DNA of 64,000 nucleotides from Intrasporangium calvum DSM 43043. GTDB taxonomy: Bacteria; Actinomycetota; Actinomycetes; Actinomycetales; Dermatophilaceae. The notes beneath the pieces were generated by a model that saw only the letters and a list, made by a program, of their open reading frames with translations, made no database searches and had not been told where the DNA came from. The stretch is from NCBI RefSeq assembly GCF_000184685.1, contig NC_014830.1, positions 2,046,001 to 2,110,000 on the forward strand, in the 5' to 3' direction. This document shows, one piece after another, positions 10,499 to 19,081 of this stretch (position 1 is its first letter; each line of letters begins with the position of its first letter). The position numbers were made by a program, and so were the translations under genes.

Positions 10499-10513
10499 GG
10501 CTCAGCGGCATAC
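10499..10513 (-). repeat. Copy of the 15-bp scattered motif
   Basis: GTATGCCGCTGAGCC on the minus strand, differing from the consensus GTATGCCGCTGGGCT at two positions, 38 nt after the YibE/F stop codon. Confidence 0.7.
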
Positions 10514-10584
10514 GACCTTGGAACGCCTCAGCCGTCGCGCCGGGAGCGTCGCAGGCCCCCCACCCGACGCTCTCGGAGCAGCCG

Positions 10585-10618
10585 CCCCGTCCTCCGCCCG
10601 CAGGGGCGGAGGACGGGG
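10585..10618. terminator. Strong hairpin between convergent YibE/F gene and a remnant
   Basis: A 15-bp perfect stem (CCCCGTCCTCCGCCC / its complement) with a GCAG loop lies between the plus-strand YibE/F gene and the minus-strand remnant. It follows the remnant's stop by 6 nt. No long T-tract follows on either strand, so it may act as a bidirectional actinobacterial-type terminator. Confidence 0.75.
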
Positions 10619-10623
10619 GTTGT

Positions 10624-10934
10624 TCAGGAGATGACGGAGGTCGCCCTCTCCAGGTCCAGCTCGACGCCGTGGCGCTCGACGGCACCCTGAGGCGGCCGGC
10701 ACGTCGTGGTGCTCGGAGAACCCATGGTCCAGGTGAACGTGGGTGATCTGGTCGTCCGCGCTGGCGAGGTGGCGCACGACCGCCATCACGATCGCAAGCC
10801 AGCCGCCGCACCACGACACCGTCCACTCCACCTCGCTGTCGGCTGCAGCCCTGCCCTGCACCGAGGTCGGCGGCTTCGCCCAGGTGCCGTCCGCGGACCA
10901 GTCGGAGAAAACGGTGGTTGATGGAGTTCCACAT
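10624..10934 (-). pseudogene. Frameshifted remnant of a hypothetical protein
   Basis: Coding-type sequence (third codon position almost all G/C) is split over three frames. From ATG 10934 the first frame gives MWNSINHRF. After a TTTT run near 10910 the sense moves to another frame: FSDWSADGTWAKPP, then WTVSWCGGWLAIVMAVVRHL, then DDQITHVHLDHGFSEHHDV. It moves again near 10685 to VERHGVELDLERATSVIS and a TGA at 10624. I do not recognise the family. The rest of the 532-nt gap (10462-10993) holds one repeat copy and the hairpin. Two sequencing errors would give the same picture. Confidence 0.55.
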
Positions 10935-10993
10935 GCCCGAACCGCTCGGGGATGTCACGCTGGGCCGGCTGGGTAGGGATCGAAGCCCTTCTC

Positions 10994-12238
10994 TCAGGGA
11001 GATGTTCGCTGTGGCTGACGCCGTCGGCTGTCGGCTATGAACATCCGCCTTGCAATGACCAGGAGAGCGGCCGCGGCGAGCATGATGCCGGCGGCTAGGC
11101 GCCACGCCGTGGAGTAGCCGACGGCGGTAGCGAGGAGACCGAAGAGCACCGGTCCCAGTGCCGCGCCGGCGAAATTGCCTCCCTGGATTGCCCCGGATGC
11201 CGCGCCAGGGTTGTCGCGCCCGACGCGGACCACGGCGAACAGCAACACTCCGGGCCAGCTCCAGCCGATGCCGAAGGCGATCAGGGTCCCCACGACCAGC
11301 GTCGCGACGTCCTGGAGAGACAACAAGAAGACGCCCGCCGCTCCCACCAAGAGATGGGCGGAAACGATCGGCATGTGCCAGCCGACCCGCCGATCGGCCG
11401 CGAACCCCGAGGCGAGCCGGGCGACGAGAGCAAGGGCGCCCCCGGCGGAGAGCAGCAGGCCGCTGCGCGCAGGCGACAGGCCGAGTTCGTGAGCCCAGAC
11501 GGGGAGAAATGCGCCGAGACACACGACCGCGCTGGTGGCCAGCATCGTCGCAGCGCCACTCACCAGGAGAGCGGCGACAGGAGGGCGGTCAAGGGCGCCG
11601 GACGATGGCCCGGCCGTCGGGTGAACCGAACGCTGTCGAACCCCGAACGCTGCTACGAGCACGCAGACGCCTCCGGTGATCGCGAACGTCCAGCGCCACC
11701 CGACCCACACGCCCACCGAGGGAACGGCCAGGCCACCGAGCATGACTGCGAGCGGCACGGCCGACTGTTTGATTCCGTAGGCCATGCCCTGCCGGCTGGG
11801 CGGTACGGTCCGGGCCAGCGTCACGTTTGCCGTCATCTGCAGTGCAGCGTTGCCCGCACCGGCCAACAGCAGCAGAACGAGGAGGCTGACGAACGACTGG
11901 GCTCCCACAGCTATGCCCAACGTGGCGCCAGCGCTGATTCCGGCGGCGACCAGAGTGGAGGCACGGGAGCTCATCCGGTCGACAAGCCCTCCACAGGTCA
12001 GGGAGACGACGGCCGCGACTCCGAAGAAGGCACCTGCCGCGAGACCGAGTCGGGCGTCGTCGACCCTGAGGTCATCCCGGATGAGAACGGCCTGCGCGCC
12101 GACCAGGAAGACCGGCAGCGTGCCCAGGGTTGCGAGCCCGCCGGCCGCGCCAGCGTTGCGCAGCATGTGCTGGGTGGCTGCGGTGTTCGGCCCAGCCGTC
12201 GACCGGTACCCAACCCTGCCGCTGCGTGCCCTCGACAC
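10994..12238 (-). CDS. MFS transporter, last gene of the hyu operon
   Basis: A 414-residue major facilitator with about 12 hydrophobic segments. It has motif-A-like sequence in the first loop (GGLVDRMSSRAS) and again in the second half (ASGFAADRRVGWHMPI). The GTG start at 12238 lies 11 nt after the stop of the lyase gene; an ATG at 12166 (MLRNAGAAGGLATLG) is an alternative. No clear SD is visible for either. As the last of six co-oriented, closely packed genes it probably imports the substrate of the hyu operon (inference). Confidence 0.85.
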   Translation of the reverse strand: MSRARSGRVGYRSTAGPNTAATQHMLRNAGAAGGLATLGTLPVFLVGAQAVLIRDDLRVDDARLGLAAGAFFGVAAVVSLTCGGLVDRMSSRASTLVAAGISAGATLGIAVGAQSFVSLLVLLLLAGAGNAALQMTANVTLARTVPPSRQGMAYGIKQSAVPLAVMLGGLAVPSVGVWVGWRWTFAITGGVCVLVAAFGVRQRSVHPTAGPSSGALDRPPVAALLVSGAATMLATSAVVCLGAFLPVWAHELGLSPARSGLLLSAGGALALVARLASGFAADRRVGWHMPIVSAHLLVGAAGVFLLSLQDVATLVVGTLIAFGIGWSWPGVLLFAVVRVGRDNPGAASGAIQGGNFAGAALGPVLFGLLATAVGYSTAWRLAAGIMLAAAALLVIARRMFIADSRRRQPQRTSP

Positions 12239-12249
12239 GGTGACCGCAG

Positions 12250-13149
12250 TCAGCCCGGAAAGCTGCCGGCTCGCAGCAAGGCCCCTGGTAGTGGTCGTCC
12301 CAACCGGTGTTCCAGCCACGCAGCCGTCGCCGTGACCGAGGCCAGGTCGAGGCCATGGGTGACACCCATCCGGTCGAAGAGGTAGACCAGGTCCTCGGTG
12401 GCGACGTTGCCGGTCGCGTTGGGGGCGAACGGGCACCCGCCGGCGCCTCCGATGCTCGCGTCGAGGGTGCGGACGCCGGCCTCGACGGCGGCGACCGCGT
12501 TGGCGACGCCGGTGTGTCGGGTGTCGTGAAGGTGCAGGCGCAGCGGCATGTCCGGGCCGGCCAACCCTCGAGCGAGCCCCAGGCGAGCCTTCACGTCGGT
12601 CGGCACGGCGACCCCGATGGTGTCAGCGAGGGCCAGTTCGTCCGGTCCCGCGTCGACGACTCGCTGGACGACCTCGCGGAGTCGGTCGGTCGTCACCTCG
12701 CCCTCGAAGGGGCAGCCGAACGACGCGCCGACCGTGATCGTCGAGAAGACCCCGGCCGCGCGCGCCTCCTCCACGAGGGCGGCGGCCGTGTCGCAGGCCT
12801 CGGCCGTGCTCATCCCCTGGTTCCGTTGGCAGAAGGTGTCCGTCGCGACCACGACGACGTCGATCTCGTCGACGTTGCCGGCCAGTGCACGGTCGAGGCC
12901 ACGGCGGTTCATGACGAGCCCGGCGTACTTCAGACCCTCACGACGCGGCAGTGCCGCCATCACGTCGTCCGCGTCGGCCATCTGCGGCACGCGCGACGGG
13001 TTCACGAAGCTGGTCACCTCGATCCGCCGCGCGCCGGCGCCCACGGCCCGCTCGACGAGCTCGATCTTGTCCTCGGTGGACAGAATCGTCTTCTCGTTCT
13101 GCAGGCCGTCACGGGGAGAGACCTCGAGGATCTCGACCTCGGCGTTCAC
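12250..13149 (-). CDS. Hydroxymethylglutaryl-CoA lyase family protein
   Basis: A 299-residue TIM-barrel lyase of the HMGL family, which cleaves 3-hydroxy-3-methylglutaryl-CoA-type thioesters to acetyl-CoA plus a ketone/keto acid. Key elements are present: SPRDGLQNEK (catalytic Arg and metal Asp), the metal-ligand histidines in LHLHDTRHTGVANA, and GGAGGCPFAPNATGNVATED with the loop cysteine. The GTG start at 13149 overlaps the stop of the isochorismatase gene (GTGA). A relaxed substrate is likely since the neighbours are cyclic-amide enzymes, not leucine catabolism genes (inference). Confidence 0.9.
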   Translation of the reverse strand: MNAEVEILEVSPRDGLQNEKTILSTEDKIELVERAVGAGARRIEVTSFVNPSRVPQMADADDVMAALPRREGLKYAGLVMNRRGLDRALAGNVDEIDVVVVATDTFCQRNQGMSTAEACDTAAALVEEARAAGVFSTITVGASFGCPFEGEVTTDRLREVVQRVVDAGPDELALADTIGVAVPTDVKARLGLARGLAGPDMPLRLHLHDTRHTGVANAVAAVEAGVRTLDASIGGAGGCPFAPNATGNVATEDLVYLFDRMGVTHGLDLASVTATAAWLEHRLGRPLPGALLRAGSFPG

Positions 13150-13766
13150 CGCTCCTGCTCCAGGTAGGTCACCGCTGTCCTCTCGTCGACAACCTCGGCG
13201 TACTTCGCCTGGAGGTCGAACAGGTTCGCATCATGCGTCTCCGGCGTCCGGTCGCCGACCGCGTCTCGCACGACGAGCGGGAGGAAGCCGTGTTGCACGG
13301 CGTCCACGCCGGACGCGCGGACGCAGCCGCTGGTGCTCACGCCCACGATTACGACCGTGTCGGCACCTCGGGCGACCAGCGTCGAGGCGAGGGAGGTGCC
13401 GAAGAACGCGCTGGCGTACTGCTTGGTGACCACCAGCTCATCCTCGACGGGGGCCACCTCTGGCATCAACTCGCTCATCGGGCCGCCACCGAACAGGTGC
13501 TTGAGCGCGGGCACCTTGCGGACGAAGACGCCCCCGTCACGGCCGTCGGGGGCGTACGCCACCCGCGTGTGGATCACGGGCACGCCGTTGTTCCGGGCGG
13601 CGGCCAGCACCCGTGCCGCCGACGCGAGGCAGTCTCGCGACGGCAGGCACAGGGGGCTGGCCGGGTCGAAATACGCGCGCATGAGGTCGATCGCCAGCAC
13701 CGCCGGGCGCCTTCCTGGACGGAGCGTGCCGGCGAAGCCCGCGTCGAAGTTCGGCACCTCGGTCAT
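13146..13766 (-). CDS. Cysteine hydrolase, isochorismatase / N-carbamoylsarcosine amidase type
   Basis: A 206-residue isochorismatase-fold hydrolase. The catalytic triad is visible as Asp in AVLAIDLMRAYFD, a Lys in the FVRKVPALKHLF segment, and the nucleophile Cys in GVSTSGCVRASGVDA, a signature close to N-carbamoylsarcosine amidases. Its ATG (13766) overlaps the HyuB stop by 4 bp and its stop overlaps the lyase start. Next to HyuA/HyuB the simplest reading is hydrolysis of the N-carbamoyl product of ring opening, releasing CO2 and ammonia (inference). Confidence 0.85.
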   Translation of the reverse strand: MTEVPNFDAGFAGTLRPGRRPAVLAIDLMRAYFDPASPLCLPSRDCLASAARVLAAARNNGVPVIHTRVAYAPDGRDGGVFVRKVPALKHLFGGGPMSELMPEVAPVEDELVVTKQYASAFFGTSLASTLVARGADTVVIVGVSTSGCVRASGVDAVQHGFLPLVVRDAVGDRTPETHDANLFDLQAKYAEVVDERTAVTYLEQER

Positions 13767-15634
13767 CGTGCGATCGGTGGCTTCGGCGCGGGCAGCCCGG
13801 TCTCCTCCTCGCACCGGGCCAGGATCTCCGCCAGCGGCGGGCCCATGTTGAAGGTCGGCAGTGGGTCGGGACGCCCGTCCTTGAGTTCGTCGCGCAGCTG
13901 CCCCGTTGCGTCGACGTCGACCTGGCCCTGCTCGTCGCACACGACGCCGTACCGGCGCGCGCCCTCGACGGTCACCAGCCCGCGTCGTACCTCCAGGCCG
14001 ACGAGCTCGGGGTCACGTGCGAGCGGGTCGCCCCACCCGCCGCCGCCCCAGGTGACGAAGTGGAGCAAGTCGCCGACGTTGACCGGGAAGTCGTGGATCT
14101 TGCTGGGCAGCACATGGCTGGTGCCGTCCGCTCGCTCGACCCACTTCCTGCCCCGGGCGCCCGGCTCGCCGCCGTTGACACCCCAGGGGTAGGTGAGCCA
14201 GCGGTCGTCGTGGATCGCGATCGTGCCCGGCTCGAGGAAGCGGTAGGCGACGTCGACGCCGTTGCCGCCCCGGTGCACCCCCGCACCGCCGGTGTCCGCG
14301 ACGGTCTCCCAGCGCTCGATACGCAGCGGGTAGTAGGACTCCAGGTACTCGCATGGGATGTTCACGAAGGACGGCCACAGCGAGTGCCCGTCCGGACCGT
14401 CGCCGATCGGCCGGCCGGGGATGCCGCCGAAGCCGATCGAGTACAGCTGGAACCATTCGCCCTTGCGGTCGCCGGAGCTGTAGTTGCCGGAGTACATGAA
14501 GTGCGGCGATGACGAGAAGCCCGCGGCGTTGAGCAGGTCCGGGTTGGTCTGGCCGAGCAGCCCGCCGAACAGGTCGAAGACCCTGCCGATCCCGTGGTTG
14601 CGGGCGTTGAGCGCGGCCGGGTACTTCGGCTTCCAGAACGACTCCTCGGGGATCTCCACGTCCACCAGCGGGTAGAACCCGTCGTTCCACAGGATCTGCG
14701 GGTCGGCGACGGTGATCATGTAGATCCCGAAGAACATCCGGACCAGGTTCTCGTTGATGAAGTAGTTGATCGGCCCCTGCGCCTGTGGACTGCTGCCGGT
14801 GAAGTCCAGCAGGACCTTGTCGCCGGTTCGGGTGAGACTCAGCTTGAGCTCGTAGGGGCCGTAGCCGACGCCGTCGTCGCAGATGTAGTCGGTGAACGAG
14901 AGCGTCTTGCCCTCCTCGAACACCATCGCGAGCAGCGTCTTCATCGCCCGGTAGTTGCGGTCGAGCAGCGCGTCGAGCGCCGAGGTGTAGGTGTCCACGC
15001 CGAAGCGCGCGCACATCTCCTGCACCCGTCGCGAGGCCGTGCGACATGCGGCCACGATGCCGTTGAGGTCGGCCCGGTTCCAGTCGGGCTTTCGGACCTG
15101 GTTGAGGATGATCCGCAGCGCGTCGTCGTCCAGGACACCCTTCTTGTAGAGCTTGAAGGGTGGGATGATCACGCCCTCCTCGAAGATCGTCTTCGCGTCG
15201 GTCGGCATCGAGGCGGGGCTCTTGCCGCCGACGTCGGACATGTGCCCGAACATCGACGACCAGCCGACGATGCGCCCCTCGAAGTAGATCGGCATGACGA
15301 CCAGCCAGTCGTTCGCGTGGCTGATCGCCGCTCCGCACGAGTACGGGTCGGAGGTGAGGAGGACGTCCCCCTCCTCGATGTCGCCCTCGAAGTTCTCCAG
15401 GAAGTCGGGGATCGACAGGCCGAACTGGCCGACGACCATCTTTCCCTCCGGGTCCCCGATCAGCGGGAACTCGTCGTGCTGCTCGCGGATACCCGGCGAC
15501 AGCGCGGTCCGGAAGAGCACCTCGTCCATCTCGTAGCGGGCGTTGCGAAGCGCGTTCTCGACCAGGTCCAACGTCACCACGTCGACGTCGACGGTGCGCA
15601 GGGGCTCGGTCGCGGTCTCGATGAGGTGTGCCAT
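13763..15634 (-). CDS. hyuB: Hydantoinase B/oxoprolinase family subunit
   Basis: A 623-residue HyuB-type subunit, about the usual length for stand-alone HyuB. It begins MAHLIETATEPLRTVDVDVV, and shows family segments ALSPGIREQHDEFPLIGD, FGHMSDVGG and GNGVDVAYRFLEPG near the C-terminus. With HyuA it forms ATP-dependent ring-opening enzymes such as N-methylhydantoinase, 5-oxoprolinase, caprolactamase, or the related acetone/acetophenone carboxylases. The substrate cannot be read from sequence. It starts 3 nt after the HyuA stop. Confidence 0.9.
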   Translation of the reverse strand: MAHLIETATEPLRTVDVDVVTLDLVENALRNARYEMDEVLFRTALSPGIREQHDEFPLIGDPEGKMVVGQFGLSIPDFLENFEGDIEEGDVLLTSDPYSCGAAISHANDWLVVMPIYFEGRIVGWSSMFGHMSDVGGKSPASMPTDAKTIFEEGVIIPPFKLYKKGVLDDDALRIILNQVRKPDWNRADLNGIVAACRTASRRVQEMCARFGVDTYTSALDALLDRNYRAMKTLLAMVFEEGKTLSFTDYICDDGVGYGPYELKLSLTRTGDKVLLDFTGSSPQAQGPINYFINENLVRMFFGIYMITVADPQILWNDGFYPLVDVEIPEESFWKPKYPAALNARNHGIGRVFDLFGGLLGQTNPDLLNAAGFSSSPHFMYSGNYSSGDRKGEWFQLYSIGFGGIPGRPIGDGPDGHSLWPSFVNIPCEYLESYYPLRIERWETVADTGGAGVHRGGNGVDVAYRFLEPGTIAIHDDRWLTYPWGVNGGEPGARGRKWVERADGTSHVLPSKIHDFPVNVGDLLHFVTWGGGGWGDPLARDPELVGLEVRRGLVTVEGARRYGVVCDEQGQVDVDATGQLRDELKDGRPDPLPTFNMGPPLAEILARCEEETGLPAPKPPIAR

Positions 15635-15637
15635 GGC

Positions 15638-17713
15638 TCAGTGCTCCGTGTTCGAGTCGAGGGGACGGATGAGGAGGCTGCCGCCCGGGTGCACCGTCGC
15701 GGAATGCCCGGGAAGGATCAGTGTGGTGGAGTCCATCTCCGTGACGATGGCGGGACCGCGCACGACGTTGCCGGCCTTGAGCTGGGCGCGATCGTAGACG
15801 TTGGCCTCCACCTCGCCGCCATCGACCCAGATCGGGTGCGTGGTCCGCAGCGAAGCCGCCGGGTCCTCGTCACCCTTCTCGAGCTCGATCGACGTCACGT
15901 CCGGGCGCGGGCCGTTGGCCGTGGCCCGGACCGTGACGAGCTCGTGCTCGGCGTCGAGGACGAACGAGAACAGCTGGTTGTGCTCGGCGTCGAACGCTTT
16001 GCGCAGGCTCTCGATACCGCCGCCGCTGCCGTCGAAGGCATCGATGTCGATTGTCACCGGGATCTCAAAGCCCTGGCCGTGGTAGCGCAGGTCGGCGGAG
16101 TAGACCATCCGCTGCTGGTCCTCGGGAACGCCTTCACTGGTGAGCGTCGCCTTCGCGTCGTCGGCGAGCTCGGTGAGGATCTCCTTGAGCGAGTCGTCGT
16201 CGAGCTCGCTGAACCGTCGCACCAGCGTGCGGACTGCCTCGTCACGCATCACGGTGGTGGCGTCGCCGTACGCATTGAGCACGCCGGGTGACGGCGGGAT
16301 GATCACGGGCCAAGCCCCGGTGAGCTTCCCCAGCGCGTTGGCGTGCAGCGGGCCGGCGCCCCCGAACGCGACGAGTGCGAAGTCGCGCGGGTCGAAGCCC
16401 TGCTGCACCGAGACCAGGCGCAGCGCGCCAAGCATGTTCTCGTTGACGATGTCGATGATCCCGGCGGCCGCGGCCTCCACCGACTCCAGGCCCGTGGCGT
16501 CGGCGATCGACTTGACCGCCGCGTGCGCCGCGTCGCGGTCGAGGGTGATCTCGCCACCCGCGAGCTGCGTGGGCAGGTAGCCGAGGACGACGTTGGCGTC
16601 GGTGACCGTCGGCTCGGTGCCGCCCGCAGCGTACGACGCGGGTCCCGGGGCTGCACCTGCGGACTGCGGCCCGACGCGAAGCGCCTGGGTCAGCTGGGGG
16701 ACGTGCGCGATCGATCCACCGCCGGCGCCGACGGTGCGCACGTCGACGGAGGTGGCCCTCACCTTGAGGTCGCCGACCGTCGTCTCCCGGCCGATCCGCG
16801 GCTTGAGGCCCTGCACCAGCGCCACGTCCGTCGACGTTCCGCCCATGTCGAAGGTGAGGAAGTCGTCGAAGCCTGCCTGTTCGGCGGCCCAGGTCGCCCC
16901 GGTCACCCCGCCGGCAGGTCCGGACATGAGCATGTTGACCGGGTGCGCGGCCGCCACGCCCGCGGAGACCAGGCCGCCGTCGCTGCGAAGGATGCACAGC
17001 TTGCCGTGGATCCCGGCGGTGGTCAGCTTGGAGTCCAAGTTGGCGACGTAGCGCGCCACGTGAGGCTGCACGGCTGCGTTGACGACGGTGGTGATCGTGC
17101 GTTCGTACTCCCGCAGCTCGGGAAGCACCGAGGATGAGAGGGACACCGGGATGTCGGGCAGCTCCTCGGCCGCGATCTCCCCGACCCGGCGCTCGTGGTC
17201 CGGGTTGGCGTAGGCGTTGATGAGGCTGATGCTCAAGGCCTCGATGCCCTGCTGCGACAGGTGACGCAGCTTGGCGCGGACGTCGTCCTCGTCGAGCTCG
17301 GTGACGACCGACCCGTCGGCGGCAATGCGTCCCCGGACCTCTACGGTGTCCTCGAGCGCGGCCAGCGGCTCGGGCTTGGGCCAGATGATCCAACCTGCGA
17401 GGCCACCCGGAACGAAGGACCGGGCGATCTGCAGCACCTGCCGGAACCCCTCGGTGGTGACGAGTCCAACGCGCGCTCCCTTGCCCTCCAGGATCGCGTT
17501 CGTGGCGACAGTCGTGCCGTGGAACACCTCGTCGATGTCCCCGAGCGTGATACCCGCGGTCTCACAGGCACGTTCGATGCCGCGCAGGACGCCGACGGAC
17601 TGGTCCTCGGGTGTGGAGGAGGTCTTGGCGCGATAGGTCGCGCCGGACTCCTCGTCGATGAGCAGGATGTCGGTGAAGGTGCCACCGACGTCTACGCCCA
17701 ACCGGTAAGCCAT
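15638..17713 (-). CDS. hyuA: Hydantoinase/oxoprolinase subunit A
   Basis: A 691-residue HyuA subunit with the ASKHA-type ATPase fold. The N-terminal phosphate loop is GVDVGGTFTDILLID, followed by DEVFHGTTVATNAILEGKG, the central MSGPAGGVTGATWAAEQAG and FDMGGTSTDVALV, and later LVAFGGAGPLHANALG. It activates the carbonyl of the substrate with ATP before HyuB-dependent ring opening (family knowledge). The ATG at 17713 has a strong SD (GAGGAGG). It lies 9 nt after the CoA transferase gene in the same operon. Confidence 0.92.
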   Translation of the reverse strand: MAYRLGVDVGGTFTDILLIDEESGATYRAKTSSTPEDQSVGVLRGIERACETAGITLGDIDEVFHGTTVATNAILEGKGARVGLVTTEGFRQVLQIARSFVPGGLAGWIIWPKPEPLAALEDTVEVRGRIAADGSVVTELDEDDVRAKLRHLSQQGIEALSISLINAYANPDHERRVGEIAAEELPDIPVSLSSSVLPELREYERTITTVVNAAVQPHVARYVANLDSKLTTAGIHGKLCILRSDGGLVSAGVAAAHPVNMLMSGPAGGVTGATWAAEQAGFDDFLTFDMGGTSTDVALVQGLKPRIGRETTVGDLKVRATSVDVRTVGAGGGSIAHVPQLTQALRVGPQSAGAAPGPASYAAGGTEPTVTDANVVLGYLPTQLAGGEITLDRDAAHAAVKSIADATGLESVEAAAAGIIDIVNENMLGALRLVSVQQGFDPRDFALVAFGGAGPLHANALGKLTGAWPVIIPPSPGVLNAYGDATTVMRDEAVRTLVRRFSELDDDSLKEILTELADDAKATLTSEGVPEDQQRMVYSADLRYHGQGFEIPVTIDIDAFDGSGGGIESLRKAFDAEHNQLFSFVLDAEHELVTVRATANGPRPDVTSIELEKGDEDPAASLRTTHPIWVDGGEVEANVYDRAQLKAGNVVRGPAIVTEMDSTTLILPGHSATVHPGGSLLIRPLDSNTEH

Positions 17714-17722
17714 GTTTCCTCC

Positions 17723-18925
17723 TCAGATGACGCCGGCGGAACGCAGCGCCGACATCGCGTCGTCGTCGAGTCCCAGCAGGCCCTGGTAGATCTCTTCGTT
17801 GTGCTCACCGAGCTCGGGGCCCACATGACGGACCCGCCCCGGGGTGTCGGAGAGCTTCGGCGCCACGTTGTGCATGGCGAACTCCCCCAGATCGGGGTGG
17901 GCGAGCTTGACGATCGCCTCCCGCGCTGCGAAGTGCGGGTCGGCGAACATGTCCTTCGCGCGGAAGATCCGCCCGGCGGGGACCCCGTCGCCATGGAGCA
18001 GCTCGAGCAGGTCGTCGGCTTTGATGGTCGAGCTCCACTCGGCGATCGTGCCGTCGAGCTCCTCCATGTACTGGCCGCGCGCACTGTGGGTCGCGTAGCG
18101 CTGGTCCGTCGCCAGGTCCGGCCGCCCCATCACCTCGGCCAGGCGACGGAAGACTGTGTCCTGGTTGGCCGCGATGAGCACCATCTCCCCGTCCGCGGTC
18201 GGGTACACGTTGCTCGGCGAGACGTTCGGCAGCGTCGTGCCCGTGCGCTCGCGCTGGTAGCCGGCGATCTGCCATTCGGGCAGCAGCGACTCCATCATCG
18301 CGAGCACCGCCTCGTAGATCGCGGAGTCGACGATCTGCCCGCGGCCTGTCCGTCCGCGCTGGTGCAGCGCGACGAGGGTGCCCAGCGCGGCGAACGTGGC
18401 CGCGAGGGAGTCGCCCAGCGAGATCCCGGCCCGGGCAGGGGCCCGGTCCGGGTCTCCTGTCACGTACCGGATACCACCCATGGCCTCGCCGATCGAGCCG
18501 TAGCCGGCCCGTGAGGCGTACGGGCCGGTCTGGCCGAACCCGGTGACCCGCGTGACGATGAGGCCGGGGTTGATCTCCCAGAGCCGTGCGGGCGACAGCC
18601 CCCAACGCTCGAGGGTGCCGGGGCGGAAGTTCTCGATCAGGACGTCGGCCTGGGCGATGATGCGGCGGACCAGATCCTGGCCATCCTCGGTGCGGAGGTT
18701 GGCGGTCACCGACTTCTTGTTGCGGGCCACGACGGGCCACCACAACGACTTGCCGTAGGGCTTCTCCCTGCCCCACTGCCGCATAGGGTCACCGGTTGCG
18801 GGGTCCTCCACCTTGATCACCTCGGCACCGAAGTCGCCCAGCAGCTGTCCGCAGAAGGGTCCCGCCAGCAACTGGCCGAGCTCCACAACGCGAACGTCGT
18901 CCAACGGCAGTGGGGTGGTGTCCAT
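17723..18925 (-). CDS. CaiB/BaiF (class III) CoA transferase
   Basis: A 400-residue family III CoA transferase. It has the N-terminal VVELGQLLAGPFCGQLLGDFGAEVIKVEDP, the NKKSVTANLR and ENFRPGTLERWGLS segments, and the likely catalytic Asp in ISLGDSLAATFAALG. It moves CoA between carboxylic acids. SD AAGGGAA precedes ATG 18925. First gene of the six-gene minus-strand operon; an operator-like dyad (18945-18959) sits 20 nt upstream of the start. With the downstream lyase it suggests that the substrate's carbon skeleton is degraded as a CoA thioester (inference). Confidence 0.92.
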   Translation of the reverse strand: MDTTPLPLDDVRVVELGQLLAGPFCGQLLGDFGAEVIKVEDPATGDPMRQWGREKPYGKSLWWPVVARNKKSVTANLRTEDGQDLVRRIIAQADVLIENFRPGTLERWGLSPARLWEINPGLIVTRVTGFGQTGPYASRAGYGSIGEAMGGIRYVTGDPDRAPARAGISLGDSLAATFAALGTLVALHQRGRTGRGQIVDSAIYEAVLAMMESLLPEWQIAGYQRERTGTTLPNVSPSNVYPTADGEMVLIAANQDTVFRRLAEVMGRPDLATDQRYATHSARGQYMEELDGTIAEWSSTIKADDLLELLHGDGVPAGRIFRAKDMFADPHFAAREAIVKLAHPDLGEFAMHNVAPKLSDTPGRVRHVGPELGEHNEEIYQGLLGLDDDAMSALRSAGVI

Positions 18926-18944
18926 GAGTTCCCTTCAACTTCGG

Positions 18945-18959
18945 ATTTGCATACCAAAT
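18945..18959. promoter_or_regulatory. Candidate GntR operator 1 (upstream of CoA transferase)
   Basis: ATTTGCATACCAAAT is a perfect inverted repeat (ATTTG/CAAAT) around CATAC, 20 nt upstream of the CoA transferase ATG. The core TTGCATAC recurs at 19043, giving a spaced pair in the divergent control region of the regulator and the operon. FCD-type GntR proteins bind short dyads of this kind. Confidence 0.55.
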
Positions 18960-19042
18960 CGTGCGGTCATCGTGATCCACGCAACAGCGTTGCCGCGAAC
19001 TTAGGCTTGGAAGGCGAAACTGTCAATGACTTGACCAAGGGA

Positions 19043-19071
19043 TTGCATACAACTTTTCCTATTGCTAGGTT
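19043..19071 (+). promoter_or_regulatory. GntR gene promoter overlapping candidate operator 2
   Basis: TTGCAT (19043-19048), a 17-bp gap and TAGGTT (19066-19071) form a reasonable promoter. The -35 is part of TTGCATACAA (19043-19052), an inverted repeat sharing its core with operator 1. The ATG is only 10 nt after the -10, so the mRNA would be leaderless or nearly so. Repressor binding here would give autoregulation (inference). Confidence 0.5.
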
Positions 19072-19081
19072 TGCCCACACC

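Noticed and set aside
12307-13167. Plus-strand open frames of 280-760 codons throughout the window (here opposite the lyase; also 14594-16291, 36879-39071, 40578-42872, 57218-59065)
   Set aside because: All lie opposite genes with recognisable domains and codon bias, and their products are Arg/Val/Asp-rich without motifs.
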